From: Ceratorhiza oryzae-sativae
Lineage: Eukaryota; Basidiomycota; Agaricomycetes; Cantharellales; Ceratobasidiaceae
Assembly: GCA_030998015.1 (NCBI GenBank)
Contig: JARWMV010000233.1
Coordinates: 1,054,001-1,118,000 of the forward strand
DNA length: 64,000 nucleotides
Direction: 5' to 3'
In this document: one piece after another, positions 1 to 10,140 of the stretch
Layout of the letters: the number at the start of each line of letters is the position of its first letter
Numbering within the stretch: position 1 is the first letter of the stretch
Notes under the pieces: generated by a model
The model's database searches: none
What the model was told of the DNA's origin: nothing
Seen by the model: only the letters and a program-made list of their open reading frames with translations
Made by a program: the position numbers and the translations under genes

Positions 1-1134
1 GAAGCTGAGCTGAATGAGCGCCAAGGCGGTGTAGTTATGTGTATCTCCTCTGAGGTAAGCAATAGGGCTATGCAGTTCCACCAGCTCACCACAGGACCGA
101 TGGATTCAAGTCAAATTATGATGGATCCACTCATCCTTCGCCGGGGTTTTAGATTTACCATATGATTTTGGATTCACTATGCCAATACCGTACAGCTTTG
201 GCACCACGCGAGCGGTTGTCTCAACCCTTTCCTTGAACTTTGAGAATATTCCAATAGACTCCTCCAGCACAGAGATATCTGTAGAAAGAGTCGCAAGATG
301 AAAGCCCGTATCGATAAGATTCTACCTGGTTCAAAAAAATGTCTCAGCGCAACTTCGCCACAAAGCTTTGCGTTGCCGTCTCTTGGTTCTGGTGAAGGAA
401 CGCCCGCAAAGTCGAAGTGTTGGCTGGATATCGGGACCAAGTCGCATACGACAATGATTATTTTAGTCGAATGAGCAAATTATCTATTTGCCCCATCCCA
501 CTTATTTCGCGCACCCTAATCATCCGGTGGTCAAAATTGTCCTGATCGACGCAAGTCAAGCCCAGGATCCTTTCATAGTGAGCACATTCCCCCTCGGATA
601 TTGATTTGCCAGCCGCTCACCCCTAGCGTCTAATTGCACCCAAAAATGGCCAGATCTCATGCTGGCTGGCTCGGAACGGTCCTCAAGGAATACACTTGTC
701 TGCTAGAAATTCACTTCGCGATCGTATCGAACTGGACCCCTCCTTGGATACGCTCAAAGAGTGTATTGCTCTCACCACAGTATCCGACGCATAGGGGGAC
801 CTTGCTCTCGGAAGAGGTATTGCTGCAATCGCCCGCAGGTCAGATATCAAGTCGATTCATAGCTATTGTTACGAGGCTGTTTGGATCCTCCGCATAGAGA
901 GGAGCCGAGCAGTTCTCGATTGAGTTGTTATCCTCAGAATATCCTGTTCTACCGATTTTTTTATTTGGGTTTAGGCCTGGAGGATCATAAGCATAAGAAA
1001 TGGGCCGTTCACGCAACGGACAAAATTGCTATAGAACTATCTTATATTTGATGCTTGCAACAAGGCAAATGGGGCCGAACAGTCCGGTGAATTTGTTACG
1101 ATGGACATGCATTCAACAACTTCATACAATACAC
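1..1134. other. Left-edge stretch without a supported gene
   Basis: The first 54 bases stay open on the plus strand and end in GAG followed by a GTAAGC donor, so they could be the end of an internal exon of a gene cut by the window edge. Around 700-800 a plus-strand frame reads like a degraded TPR unit (ELDPSLDTLKECIALTT, then a stop). It vaguely recalls the TPR-CHAT gene near 50 kb. Neither piece can be joined into a gene. The right part is probably the 3' flank of the proteasome gene. Confidence 0.3.
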
Positions 1135-2262
1135 TCATTGCGTTTGCGCGCCGTATCCACGAATCTTGTCCGCAAACCCCCACTCTGTTTTTGCCTCCAT
1201 CGAATCGGAAATCCTTACGCCTTGCTCCGTCACAGTCGCAATTTGGAACTATTGTTACCACGGGTGATTAGTCAACCGATATCGGGACCGAAGTACAACC
1301 ATACCTTGTTCAAGCTCCGCGCGTCGCGATAGAAAAGCACCTTCATGCAATCGGTGAGCAGCTCGCGACCCTGCTCTTCCGTCAGAGTCGTCTCGCGTCC
1401 TTCAACAGCTTTACGGAGAAGGGGGATGGCGATCATGGAACCGTATCCGGTAGCGATGGTCGAGGCAGAATAAGTTGTGCCGAGAAGGTCGACGTATCCC
1501 AAGAACCTACATTCGACCTCAATAAGAGGATGAGTATCATCATACGACGGAAATACGCACGGTTTCTGGTCCTTGTAACCTCCGACGATCATCGAATTCC
1601 AAAGGGGATCAATCTTAGATCGACGTGCATACATCACTTGACTCAGGTACTCATAGATCTCCCGGGGCCCAAGCTTATGTCCGTCGTCCTCGTTGTCCTC
1701 TTCAATCCTATGGGACGCAATCAGCCCCACAGACCGAATTCAGCTCCGATCCGATATACTGACATGAGATTGTCGAGGACATGCTGGATATATTGGAAGT
1801 CGCTCATGTCTCCGCCCGCACCAATCACGGTGTAATCTCCGACCGGGTGTAAACGTTGGATATCCTTGAAACGGGCGAGCGAGCCGTACGATGCTGAGAT
1901 GAACGGCTTGTTGAAAATTATAACAACATACAAGGACTGTTTGACTGCGTACCAAGGTTGTCGGCTGCGAGCATGACTCCGTCCTTGAAGCGGATGGCGA
2001 GGACACTCGTGCCGGTCACAATCGGCTGTCTGTTCGGAGTTTTGATTAATATCATGTAAGTTATAGATATGTATACGCACTGTGTTCGCTGGATTCCCTC
2101 TACAAATGCATCCTGCCTGGGTTGGGGCCTCGCGTGGAGAGGATATGTGCCGTATGGATCGACCACGTCGTTTCTCTATGCCATTCCACGGTCAGCTCAG
2201 AATATAGCCCCTATTTATATTTCTCATACAGGGCGGCCCCAGTTTGTTGGAAAGTGATCCAT
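1135..2262 (-). CDS. PRE4: 20S proteasome subunit beta-7 (PRE4/PSMB4 type)
   Basis: This is a non-catalytic beta subunit of the 20S proteasome core, acting in cytosolic and nuclear protein degradation. Seven exons can be joined in phase. Exon 1 starts at the ATG at 2262 (MDHFPTNWGRP). The next exons carry QQPIVTGTSVLAIRF and AADNLASYGSLARFKDIQRL, followed by GAGGDMSDFQYIQHVLDNLM, MYARRSKIDPLWNSMIVGGY, FLGYVDLLGTTYSA, and the C-terminus FQIATVTEQGVRIS with the stop at 1135. The RRSK-PLWN and YRDARSLNK motifs are typical of beta-7. The threonine before GTSV is in a pro-peptide-like context without beta-1/2/5 catalytic features, as known for this subunit. Introns are about 50 bp. The exon 4 donor is GTCAGT, chosen because it alone keeps the frame. 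No frame damage is seen. The gene is divergent from the 5-alpha-reductase-like gene, with 168 bp between start codons. Confidence 0.93.
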
Positions 2263-2430
2263 CGTCAAGGTTGTGAGCAGATGCAAGCGCGGAGGCGACG
2301 CGTATGTGGAATCGGCTGACTCAGCTCAGGGTACAGTGCTCTAAGCGCCGGACGATTCGTAGTGGTGATCCAGCCTAAAATGTGACCTCATGGGCTGAAG
2401 CTGGGTTTCCTCTGCATCGGCTCTTCTACC
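2263..2430. promoter_or_regulatory. Short divergent intergenic promoter
   Basis: Only 168 bp separate the start codon of the proteasome beta-7 gene (minus) from that of the 5-alpha-reductase-like gene (plus). Both promoters and both 5' UTRs must fit here or overlap. No clear TATA box is seen on either strand, which fits housekeeping-type initiation. The regulatory role is inferred from geometry only. Confidence 0.5.
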
Positions 2431-3498
2431 ATGGCCAACCTATTCTCGGACAGCAATTACCAGGCATATCACTGTCAGTTACAAGAACTCCCAAAAGACA
2501 TACCGTTCTCACTCGCATTGGATCAACTCTAGTTGGCCTTCGAATCTTTGCCGTATTCGCAGTTGCAGGACCTGTTTCTTTCATTATCAACGCGCCCCAT
2601 GGTCGGTTCTCGGTCGTAGATGATCCATCCGAAAAATCGAAACTAAGGCGACTTTGGAGCTCTCTCTCAATAGATGGTACGTGGCACCTTCATTAGACTG
2701 GATGATTTCTAAATCTGAGAACAGGCACCGTCGCGTGGATTGTCATGGAGCTCCCGTCACCACTCTCGCTTCTCTATACGTTTAATCGAGAAATAAACGT
2801 TATGTCACTCATTCAGTTCCCTCCTACACCACACACCTTATTGCCCATTCTATTCGTTGCGCACTATCTAAACCGAGCGCTGATCTCGCCTCTGAGAACC
2901 GTCTCCCGCTCCAAATCACACGTCATAGTACTTCTTACCGCGACACTCTTCAATATTCTCAACGGCAGCTTGAATGGCACCTGGCTTGGAGTCGGCGCCC
3001 GAACCGGAAAAGTGACTTGGGGCACGGCGCCCACTTCTTTCTACGCCGGTCTGGCCATGTTCAGCCTCGGACTCTGGGGCAATATCTGGCACGATGAGGT
3101 TCTTTTGCAGATTCGTAAATCAAAGGAAGCTCAGCCAAATGGCAGACCGCGATACGCCATTCCTCACGGAGGGCTATACTCCTTGATATCCTTCCCGAAC
3201 TATTTCTGCGAATGGTTCGAATGGGCAGGTAAGTACTAACGAGGTGTCACATTAGACTGCTATAATAAATGGTATCGGTTTAGGATTTTCCATCGCCGCC
3301 AACTCGATTATCACTCCCCTACAATGGCAATTGTCCTTGGGACAGTACTTTGGTTTAGTTATAATCCCGCCGGTGCTGTTCACCTTGGTCGAAGTTGTAG
3401 TCATGCTTCCTCGCGCTATTCGAGGGCATGAATGGTACCATCAAAAGTTTGACGATTACCCAAAGAATAGAAAGGCTGTTATTCCGTTTTTCCTGTAA
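2431..3498 (+). CDS. Steroid 5-alpha-reductase family membrane protein
   Basis: Predicted NADPH-dependent 3-oxo-5-alpha-steroid 4-dehydrogenase-like enzyme (SRD5A/DET2 family), acting on steroid or sterol-like enones in the ER membrane. Four exons (2431-2473, 2533-2676, 2725-3228, 3284-3498) join in phase to 301 codons, close to the family's usual 260-300. Several hydrophobic segments are visible, starting with GLRIFAVFAVAGPVSFI. The conserved C-terminal catalytic domain is clear: IPHGGLYSLISFPNYFCEW and, at the end, HEWYHQKFDDYPKNRKAVIP. The WY..KF..YP..RKA..PF signature is diagnostic. The start is the ATG at 2431, because the 59 bp intron with GTCAGT donor restores the frame to the first transmembrane segment. 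The substrate in this fungus is not known from sequence. A polyprenol-reductase role is less likely because the C-terminal motif is of the DET2 type. Confidence 0.9.
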
Positions 3499-4775
3499 TA
3501 GCCAAACAACCTACAGTCATGTAAGGTAGATGCGGTCAGTGAATGTATCGAACGACTATCACTTGACTTGGTACCTGTCCGTATTATACAGGGTAATCAT
3601 AGTGTACGATATAGCTGCCAGCGACTGCGTATGCTCTTTCCAGAGCCGTTCTCCCGTGCTGGTCGTACCAGATCTCAAAACGCCCGCCTTCCCCAGCACT
3701 CGGCATGGAGAATATCACAAACACGTGTGTATATCTAATCCTCTTTTGGTAAAGACAATCTCAATTCATGACCATCTTCAAACCGAGCGCCGCCTTTGAC
3801 CTCAAACGCCATAGTCAGGAACAGCGGGCGAACACGCTCAGTGTCTGAGACGGCTTTCATAGTAATCGGTTCTCTTTGCGTGGTGCCTAAGACGGGCTAT
3901 TTCGGAAAAGCTAGTGATTCAAAAAATCGATTGAATCCCGCATACCAATTTCGGCGCATACATCCCTATTTTATTTTTCCAAATCCAACCAGGCTGCTAG
4001 CAGCAACCGTGCTGAACCGGGTAATTTTATCATTTGAGCCGCCATGACGGAAATTCTGCCGAGTTGCTAGGCTGTGCGTACGATCCACCAAACAGCAGAA
4101 ACTGGTGCATGTTTTTGAATGGGCATGGCTTAGAAGACAGCGGTCATTATTTCCCTCGCAAACGAGATTCTCTCGGTGTACGGCTAGTTATACCGGAGCG
4201 CATCCCTGTGCCTATTCGATTTATCCCTGCTTGCTGCCGATCGGCAGCTTCACCCCGGGCTCGACATGGAGTTCTTATCCAGGCCAACCTGACCGAAAAT
4301 CGGTCGGGCGAGACCCCGTTTTAAGGCCAGGCCGGTCTTACAAAGCTTGTATGCGGGTATATGAGTATAGGCCACGCCCTATGGCGCGGGAAAGGTGTAG
4401 AAAACACGCATGTATGCTAGAACGTACTAGAGGATGGTAATCGAGTCAAGTTAGTGCCAATCTCGTATGACTTGGGGCGATTTGTAGGTATAAATAGAGG
4501 CCCTGCGGGCCCTCTAGACGCCATTCTCTACTTACTCACATCTCTCTCTTTCATTGTACTTAGCTTCACACTTTAATACATATTAGATTTCAACAAAAGG
4601 AAACCGAACGCCGAAATAAAACGTATCATTGCCAGGATACCAGCATTTTTTTCTCATGTTTGCGTTGTGAGAGGATATACAGTCTGAGGTTTGGAGCGAC
4701 CTCGAATTCAGAACCATGGTTGTTCTATAATATCGGTTCAATTACAGAAAACAAGACAATCCGGCAATCTAGCCA
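3499..4775. other. Intergenic region with a plus-strand TATA promoter
   Basis: No convincing coding sequence is seen on either strand. The first part is the 3' flank of the 5-alpha-reductase-like gene. Around 4490 there is a well-formed TATA box, followed by a pyrimidine-rich stretch of the kind seen near fungal start sites. No open reading frame with recognisable content follows. The right end is the 3' flank of the minus-strand FAD oxidase. Confidence 0.5.
4490..4497 (+). promoter_or_regulatory. TATA box of an apparently orphan promoter
   Basis: TATAAATA is followed by a short GC-rich inverted repeat (GGCCC-TGC-GGGCC) and, 30-60 bp downstream, a CT-rich segment with a CATTGTACTT context resembling a fungal transcription start. 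It points at the 3' end of the FAD oxidase gene, so a transcript from it would be antisense to that gene or a non-coding RNA. Confidence 0.4.
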
Positions 4776-7173
4776 CTAGGCAATATCAATGTAGCAGGAC
4801 GCAATTGGTGAGGCGATTCCCTTTGATCCAACTACAAACGTCGAGTTAGTTCTTCATGATAGTTGTGAAAGTTGAAAAAAATAACAGGCTTACCGCATTG
4901 CCAACAATCCAATAACGACGACGGATCATACTTCTGCTTCACTGCCAGCAATCGATCATAGTTTGCCTGACCCCAAAAGGCTGCTGGAGCTTGTGGCTCA
5001 TACACATCAGCCTCATTCTTTAACCCAATTCGTGTAATCAATACGCCATTCAAATTATATAGAATCAAACCGAATTTCGCACCAAATAAGCTCCCCCACC
5101 GGGAGTGATTGCACGAAGGGGGTTCATCGCTGAGGAGACTCTCGAATACGCAGCTTTAGCCTCAACCGGATCTGCGCCCCAGTCCCATTCAACGGTTGAA
5201 ACCACATGCCAAACGGCCTCCCTCCAAGCTGGCGTAATGCTCGCCTTGGACTTCGCAGCGTAGTTGAAAGGCGTTGTCATAAAAAGTGCAGTCTGACCCA
5301 CTGATCGGGATATGGTTTCAGCCAAAGCGCCAGACAAGATAGCCATCGCTGTTGCGTTGGCAAACAAAGTTTTCGGTATCAAGCGAGATGCACCCGAGCC
5401 GTTTATTCCAGCCGGAATAGGCGTCTTGACGATGGCAGAATATAGCGGTAGGTAACTTGGATAATAACCCCATTCAGCCGGGGCACCCACGGACTCGAGA
5501 AAATCGGTGAGCGGCTTGAGGCTTGCGGCGGCGGCGCTGGCGTTCAACTTTGGGTTCGCAAGCAGAGAGAGAGTCGGATAGATGTATCCACCCCAGCCGT
5601 CTTCGGCCCAGCGAAGCGAGTTGGCAACAGCAACTTTCATGAGGTGTTGAAGATTGTCAGCCGTGGGTTCAAGTTGCCATTTGAGACTCTAATGCAATGT
5701 GAAATTGAATATCGCCGAGTGCAGCCAAGAGAATGATTCACGCACAACGGTGGGCACCGAGTAAGGAATCACCTCGCTCGTGATCTCTAGTACTACTCCA
5801 TATGTTCCGCCGCCGCCCCCTCGCAAAGCCCAAAATAGATCTGGGTTCTGACACAAGTTGGCTACACGGTACTGTCCATCTGGTGTGACGATCCGGAATT
5901 GAAGCACTCGGTCAACACCAAGACCGTAAGTGTTGGAGATGACGGAATGACCACCACCCTAGTAATTCAGAGAGATGAAAAACCGCTCCGTAAGATTCAA
6001 AGATATAAGACGCACCATGACCCATCCGGCTACGCCAACGGTCGGCCCGGATCCCCCCATGAACGTGATGTTGTTTGCTTCAGCAAACGTGTAGAGCGAT
6101 TCCATGTCTTGGCCGGCCTAAGACCGCGTTCAGTTGGGCAAGCTCTCACCGGGGGTAAAAACTGTTAGGTCGGGACTCACACCGTGAATTATTGCCGGCA
6201 GGCCTGCGACAGAACACCCGTTGGGCAAAAAGCTGGGAGAATATTTGATCTATTGCTGTATTGAGCTCGTTGTAGATGGAGGTAATAATGGCCGTACATA
6301 TTTAAGGTTATGAGTCTTAGTAGTTCCATTCAATAGGAGTTTCACTGAAGTGCGAACAGAAGGCTCACCCAAAGAGCAAGTGTGCCAGCCGCCATACTCC
6401 TCCCGGCATAATCGTGCTGGAAGGGTACAACACATCAAAACAGAAATTGCCTGACAAACCAGTTTCACCTACCCCAGAATTTTTGATAGATAGGGGAACA
6501 CCCGTTCGACGTGAGAATGAAAAGGCCTTGATTACATCTGCTTCATTTTTGACAGATATCTAAAACCCGATCGATTGCGGGAGAACGTCGTTGAAGGTGA
6601 TCGTCGCGTTATGGTGAAGGCATTATGGGACAGGAAAGAGAATCCGGCACGTAAGACGATTACCTGGTTCAATAGCAAGCTATATTGCTCACAATGTAGG
6701 GTGCAACGCTGCCTTGGTAGCAAACCTTCGGTGGGGAATACGCGCTCTCGTTGGCTGGGTTGCTCCGGTCAAGAAGGCAACCTTCGTTTGTCTTTTGGCA
6801 CGTTTCCCATTGGGTCTGAAAACACCAACTAAATATTTTCAAATCGGCCCAATGAAAAACTGACCCTCATCATGGCCCCAAATTGGCTGGCCCTGAGCGC
6901 TGTATATTATGTTAATACGGGTGTATGTTGCAACCACGGAACGCCCAACTCACCCTCTGATGCATACTGCGATTGTACAGTCCCGCAATCCGGCCCTCCA
7001 CTGGCGACGTTCTCCCCGACATTTTGAAAGCAAGACCGAGCAAAGGGAACACCAGTTGCCAGTCGGCCACCAACGGTCGCGTTGAGAGCATCCCACTCGG
7101 CCTTGGGCACATCGTATGGGCTTCGGGCTAAAACCAGGCCAACCGCGAGAACTAGTCTTAGGAATAGAAACAT
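4776..7173 (-). CDS. Secreted FAD-linked oxidase, berberine-bridge-enzyme-like
   Basis: Predicted secreted flavoprotein oxidase of the BBE-like (VAO/PCMH) family, oxidising carbohydrates, alcohols or secondary metabolites with release of hydrogen peroxide. The ATG at 7173 opens a signal peptide (MFLFLRLVLAVGLVLA). Next come an N-terminal Cys-containing region (NEGCLLDRSNP, PPKVCYQGS), the FAD-binding core with the flavin-linking histidine in KNSG/HDYAGRS, FMGGSGPTVGVAG, GGGHSVISNTYGLGVDRV and ALRGGGGGTYGVVLE, and the C-terminal BBE domain with NEADVYEPQAPAAFWGQANY and KYDPSSLLDCWQC. The last exon ends at 4776. About ten exons join in phase with short introns, and no internal stop remains. A TATA-like element lies about 40 bp upstream of the start. 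The exact substrate cannot be read from sequence. Confidence 0.88.
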
Positions 7174-7210
7174 TATGGAGATGGGAGGGTGAGGACCGTT
7201 GATAGGTTGC

Positions 7211-7215
7211 TTATA
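7211..7215 (-). promoter_or_regulatory. Possible TATA box of the FAD oxidase gene
   Basis: On the minus strand the sequence reads CGATATAAGC, about 40 bp upstream of the ATG at 7173. Spacing and orientation fit a core promoter for the secreted oxidase with a short 5' UTR. The motif is short and could be chance. Confidence 0.4.
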
Positions 7216-7290
7216 TCGTACACTCAAGAGATCCGTTTCCAGGCGAGGAAGATCAGAATCGGTCTTTCGAGGCCGATCTGTACCTCATAT

Positions 7291-7320
7291 AAAGGCCCGG
7301 GGTGATGTCCCCGGGCTTTT
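7291..7320 (+). repeat. Strong GC-rich inverted repeat (hairpin) followed by T-run
   Basis: Two 12-nt arms (7291-7302 and 7309-7320) pair with one wobble around a 6-nt loop (TGATGT); the core is GCCCGGGG/CCCCGGGC. It is directly preceded by TATAAAGG at 7288-7295 and ends in TTTT, so as RNA it would look like a terminator or small hairpin. It lies about 120 bp upstream of the FAD oxidase start. Confidence 0.7.
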
Positions 7321-8043
7321 CGGTGAACAGGAGAGAACTAGCCCTGGAGTCAGTGGAGCCCGCGATATCGCTTGGCGTGAACAGCCTCACCTAGCCCAGA
7401 CATTCAGCACCCAGCGACAAACTTCTAAAATTCCAGGGAAGCGAGAGAAAGAAATTATGATATATGGTATGTTCAGATGATCACAGGTCGGCAATCTCGG
7501 TGCTCCGGATAGAAGGAACCTTCAGGTTTGGACACAAACCATCCGACGGTCGGGCAGATATGGCCACATCACCGGATTGAAATATTGTTTCTTTGCGATG
7601 TTTGGATGAAATAAGTAGCCCTCTGGGTTCGCCATCGTGTTTGTTGCAGGCAGTTTATGGATATCCTGCCTGCCTGGGAACCAGTCCTGTCGTGGACACG
7701 AGGCCCTAAGTTCCAGGTGCATGTGAACTTGACACGTGATCTGCCCACTGAACGCTCTTCCTATGAAGCAGAATACTCATCCTGTGTTCAAATAAGCACA
7801 TACACCTTTAATCTTTTCCAAAAGCTGCGTTTTTATTTCATAAAATCTATGATATCTTGTGCACGTCGGTAGTCAACCGCCCTAACCTGGGCATCTTACA
7901 GGTCCGCCGAGCTCATTCGTTAACATGGCGTGATACGCAGTCGTTTATAAAATGTTTAGTTCGATCCAAGTTCAGCATTGCCATGTTTCTAAAATTTTCA
8001 TCCATGTGTTGGGTGAAATCTGTCCAACAAGTCGCATACAACT

Positions 8044-8539
8044 CTAGTTCAACTCTCCCCGCTCAAACATTTCCAAAATAGCCTTCATGCTGCTCCGAGT
8101 AGCAGCTTTGGCTATTACCAAGGCGTTCTCGAGGGTACCAAAGAATAGAGTGACATCCTTGACCTGGAAAGTGAACGTCAAGAGAAGACCACCATCCTCG
8201 GACTCGGAGACTATGTTAGTAATGACAGATTCTCCATTGTGAGATTTAAAGATGGCCTAAATGTGAACATAGTCACTTGGCGTCATTCTATACAAAGCAG
8301 AGCGCGCTTACCATCGTCGGCGCATACAAGTCTATCTCTTCGATTTCAAGACGCCCATCCCTCGTAGTGACCCTCCGTTTAATATATCTCGGCGTTTCTT
8401 CAAGTACCTCGCACGCAGTGAACGCAGCGATAAACTTGGTTGGATCACGACACTTGAGGCGAAGTGCCTCGAACGCTTGGTTCACAGTGATCTTGGAGTC
8501 TTTGGGAAACGGAACGGTATAGGCATCGTTGAAAGACAT
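8044..8539 (-). CDS. DUF1857 (SRPBCC-fold) family protein
   Basis: Small cytosolic protein of the DUF1857/AtaL-like SRPBCC family, which has a hydrophobic ligand-binding fold. Two exons join in phase. The first (ATG at 8539) reads MSFNDAYTVPFPKDSKITV, then NQAFEALRLKCRDPTKFI, CEVLEE and EEIDLYAPTM. After a roughly 58 bp intron, the second contains HNGESVITNIVSESEDG and LLLTFTFQV, and ends in MKAILEMFERGELN with the stop at 8044. The total of about 145 residues is close to the family's usual 150. The pattern of an opening strand, a hydrophobic helix with Lys/Arg, a central VLEE turn and a C-terminal long helix matches the family. No partner or substrate is evident. The gene stands alone. Confidence 0.82.
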
Positions 8540-9426
8540 GATGCTCTATCCGATCATGGGCGCTGAAGAGTCGCACCCGGGGACGTTCTCGTTGGCGCAC
8601 CAACGGCTTTATGCTCCCCCGGGCGGAAACCCGTGCCTAGGAAACGCGGTTCGTTGATCCGTAGGTTTTCATCTGCTGACCTATGACATTCTCGGTCTAA
8701 TGGCCCGTTGTGCTAACCGCAATTCGCTCGGTCAGATCGTTCGATGCCCTATCCGAGACGGCAGTCCTAGGATCAGATGGAGTCGATGTCCGATCGAGAG
8801 CGGTCGGGCACGATGTGGCGCCATCATCCGTTGGGCGTCGTCTGGAGTGTGGAAGAATGGGCTATGGAGACCGAGGGGCGGTGTAAGGGGGATCTTGTTT
8901 ATACTATAATTGAGTGATGTAATTGACCTCTGTGTATAATCCCGGGCTGAGCGGACAGAATAGACCGAGATTTAAAAAACAAGAGGCTAGGTTGAAATTC
9001 AGAGTCAGCGTTCTGCCGGCTAGGGGAATCACTATTCTTTGCCCATGTCATGCTCGAGCAAGGATGCTATTCCTTAAATTATTTTTTTTAAATTTCAAAT
9101 CATCCCAAAGCAGTGGATATAGAGGTTCACTCTCGAGCCATTCAGGGATACCATCCAGCCCCGAGCAGACTAGAACCGAAACACATAAAGTCGACTCTTC
9201 TCAACGCGAGGCGAGATACGCCGATACACGATGCAGCCTAGAAGAATTCTCATTGTTTCACCTGGGAACGTGTCGATCAGAGAGCACTGCACGATGACTA
9301 GTCGATTACTACGTAAGTCTAGGCAGCGGTCTGGCTATGACGTTATTTGCTCCCGATCTCACGTCTCTTCGAAGAAACATGTGCATCTGAGACGGGGAAC
9401 CATAGACGGAACGACTGTTTCTCATC
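8540..9426. other. Intergenic region, nothing recognised
   Basis: This is the 5' flank of the DUF1857 gene followed by low-information sequence. Reading frames here show no conserved motif and no introns that join them. A T/A-rich patch at 9075-9100 is the only compositional feature. Confidence 0.4.
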
Positions 9427-10140
9427 ATGAATGCCGATTACCTTTGCAGATCTTGCCTCGGACGTGCCGAGAACATTCTCTCTTTCGTAGCAAACAAGCC
9501 GAAACATCCTGAACGCACATGCGTTCCCATTCTGATTCCTCCGAGGGGGTTGAGTAGTTAATCTACAGATCTACTTCTTAGATGTCTGTTCGTATGGGGA
9601 GTACAAGAATAGAACGGTCCGAAGTGCTCAGACCGAGCATCGATTCCCAGTCACATTCGCCACGTACGTGCTTCAACGCATGGATCCCGACATTCTATCC
9701 TATGTGAACGTAATCTCGAACTGGACATTTGACAAGGTTTGTCGTGTGGTTTATCCAAAGCAAGCAATGCCTCCGAACGCATGAGCCATGTCCGCGGCGA
9801 GAGTCATGATGAAATCTCCCATGCGACCGAGGATAACGTTAGGTATGGCATACATCCCAACTGAGCACGCGAGGCCGTGGCTACAGCTCGGAGTTACGAG
9901 GTATACGCGTTGTCCGCGGCTTTATACCAGAACCACTCTGGGGCTGGCTTGGTTGCCGTGGGCGTGTTATGTCCGTCGGCGCACATTGGGGAGATACAAT
10001 TAAATACCCAAATTTATCCAAGGTGAAACCAACCGATCGTTTCCGGTGATATGGCCCTCGCCGGCCTCAGCCAAGTCCGTTGGTGTGATGATCAATCGCG
10101 AGTGTCAGGCACTGTCGAGATAGACTCTATCTGTTGTATT
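9427..10140 (+). pseudogene. Unassigned coding-like tract, possibly a decayed gene
   Basis: Several plus-strand stretches look protein-coding and sit next to plausible splice sites. The first begins at ATG 9427 (MNADYLCRSCLGRAENILS, then KPKHPERTCVPILIPPRG). Next, after an acceptor near 9580, come EYKNRTVRSAQTEHRFPVTF and MDPDILSYVNVISNWTFDK, ending at a GTTTGT donor near 9738. A third, with an internal TGA near 9861, reads YALSAALYQNHSGAGLVAVG and LCPSAHIGEIQLNTQIYPR, then a stop. The stretches lie in order on one strand, but in-frame stops prevent a continuous protein. I do not recognise the family. It may be a decayed gene or a multi-exon gene with sequence errors. Confidence 0.3.

Larger units (their letters stand above)
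7174..8043. other. Intergenic region between the FAD oxidase and the DUF1857 gene
   Basis: No gene is supported. The left part is the FAD oxidase promoter and contains a near-perfect hairpin at 7291-7320. The right part is the 3' flank of the DUF1857 gene. It is AT-rich, with no recognisable coding content. Confidence 0.5.
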
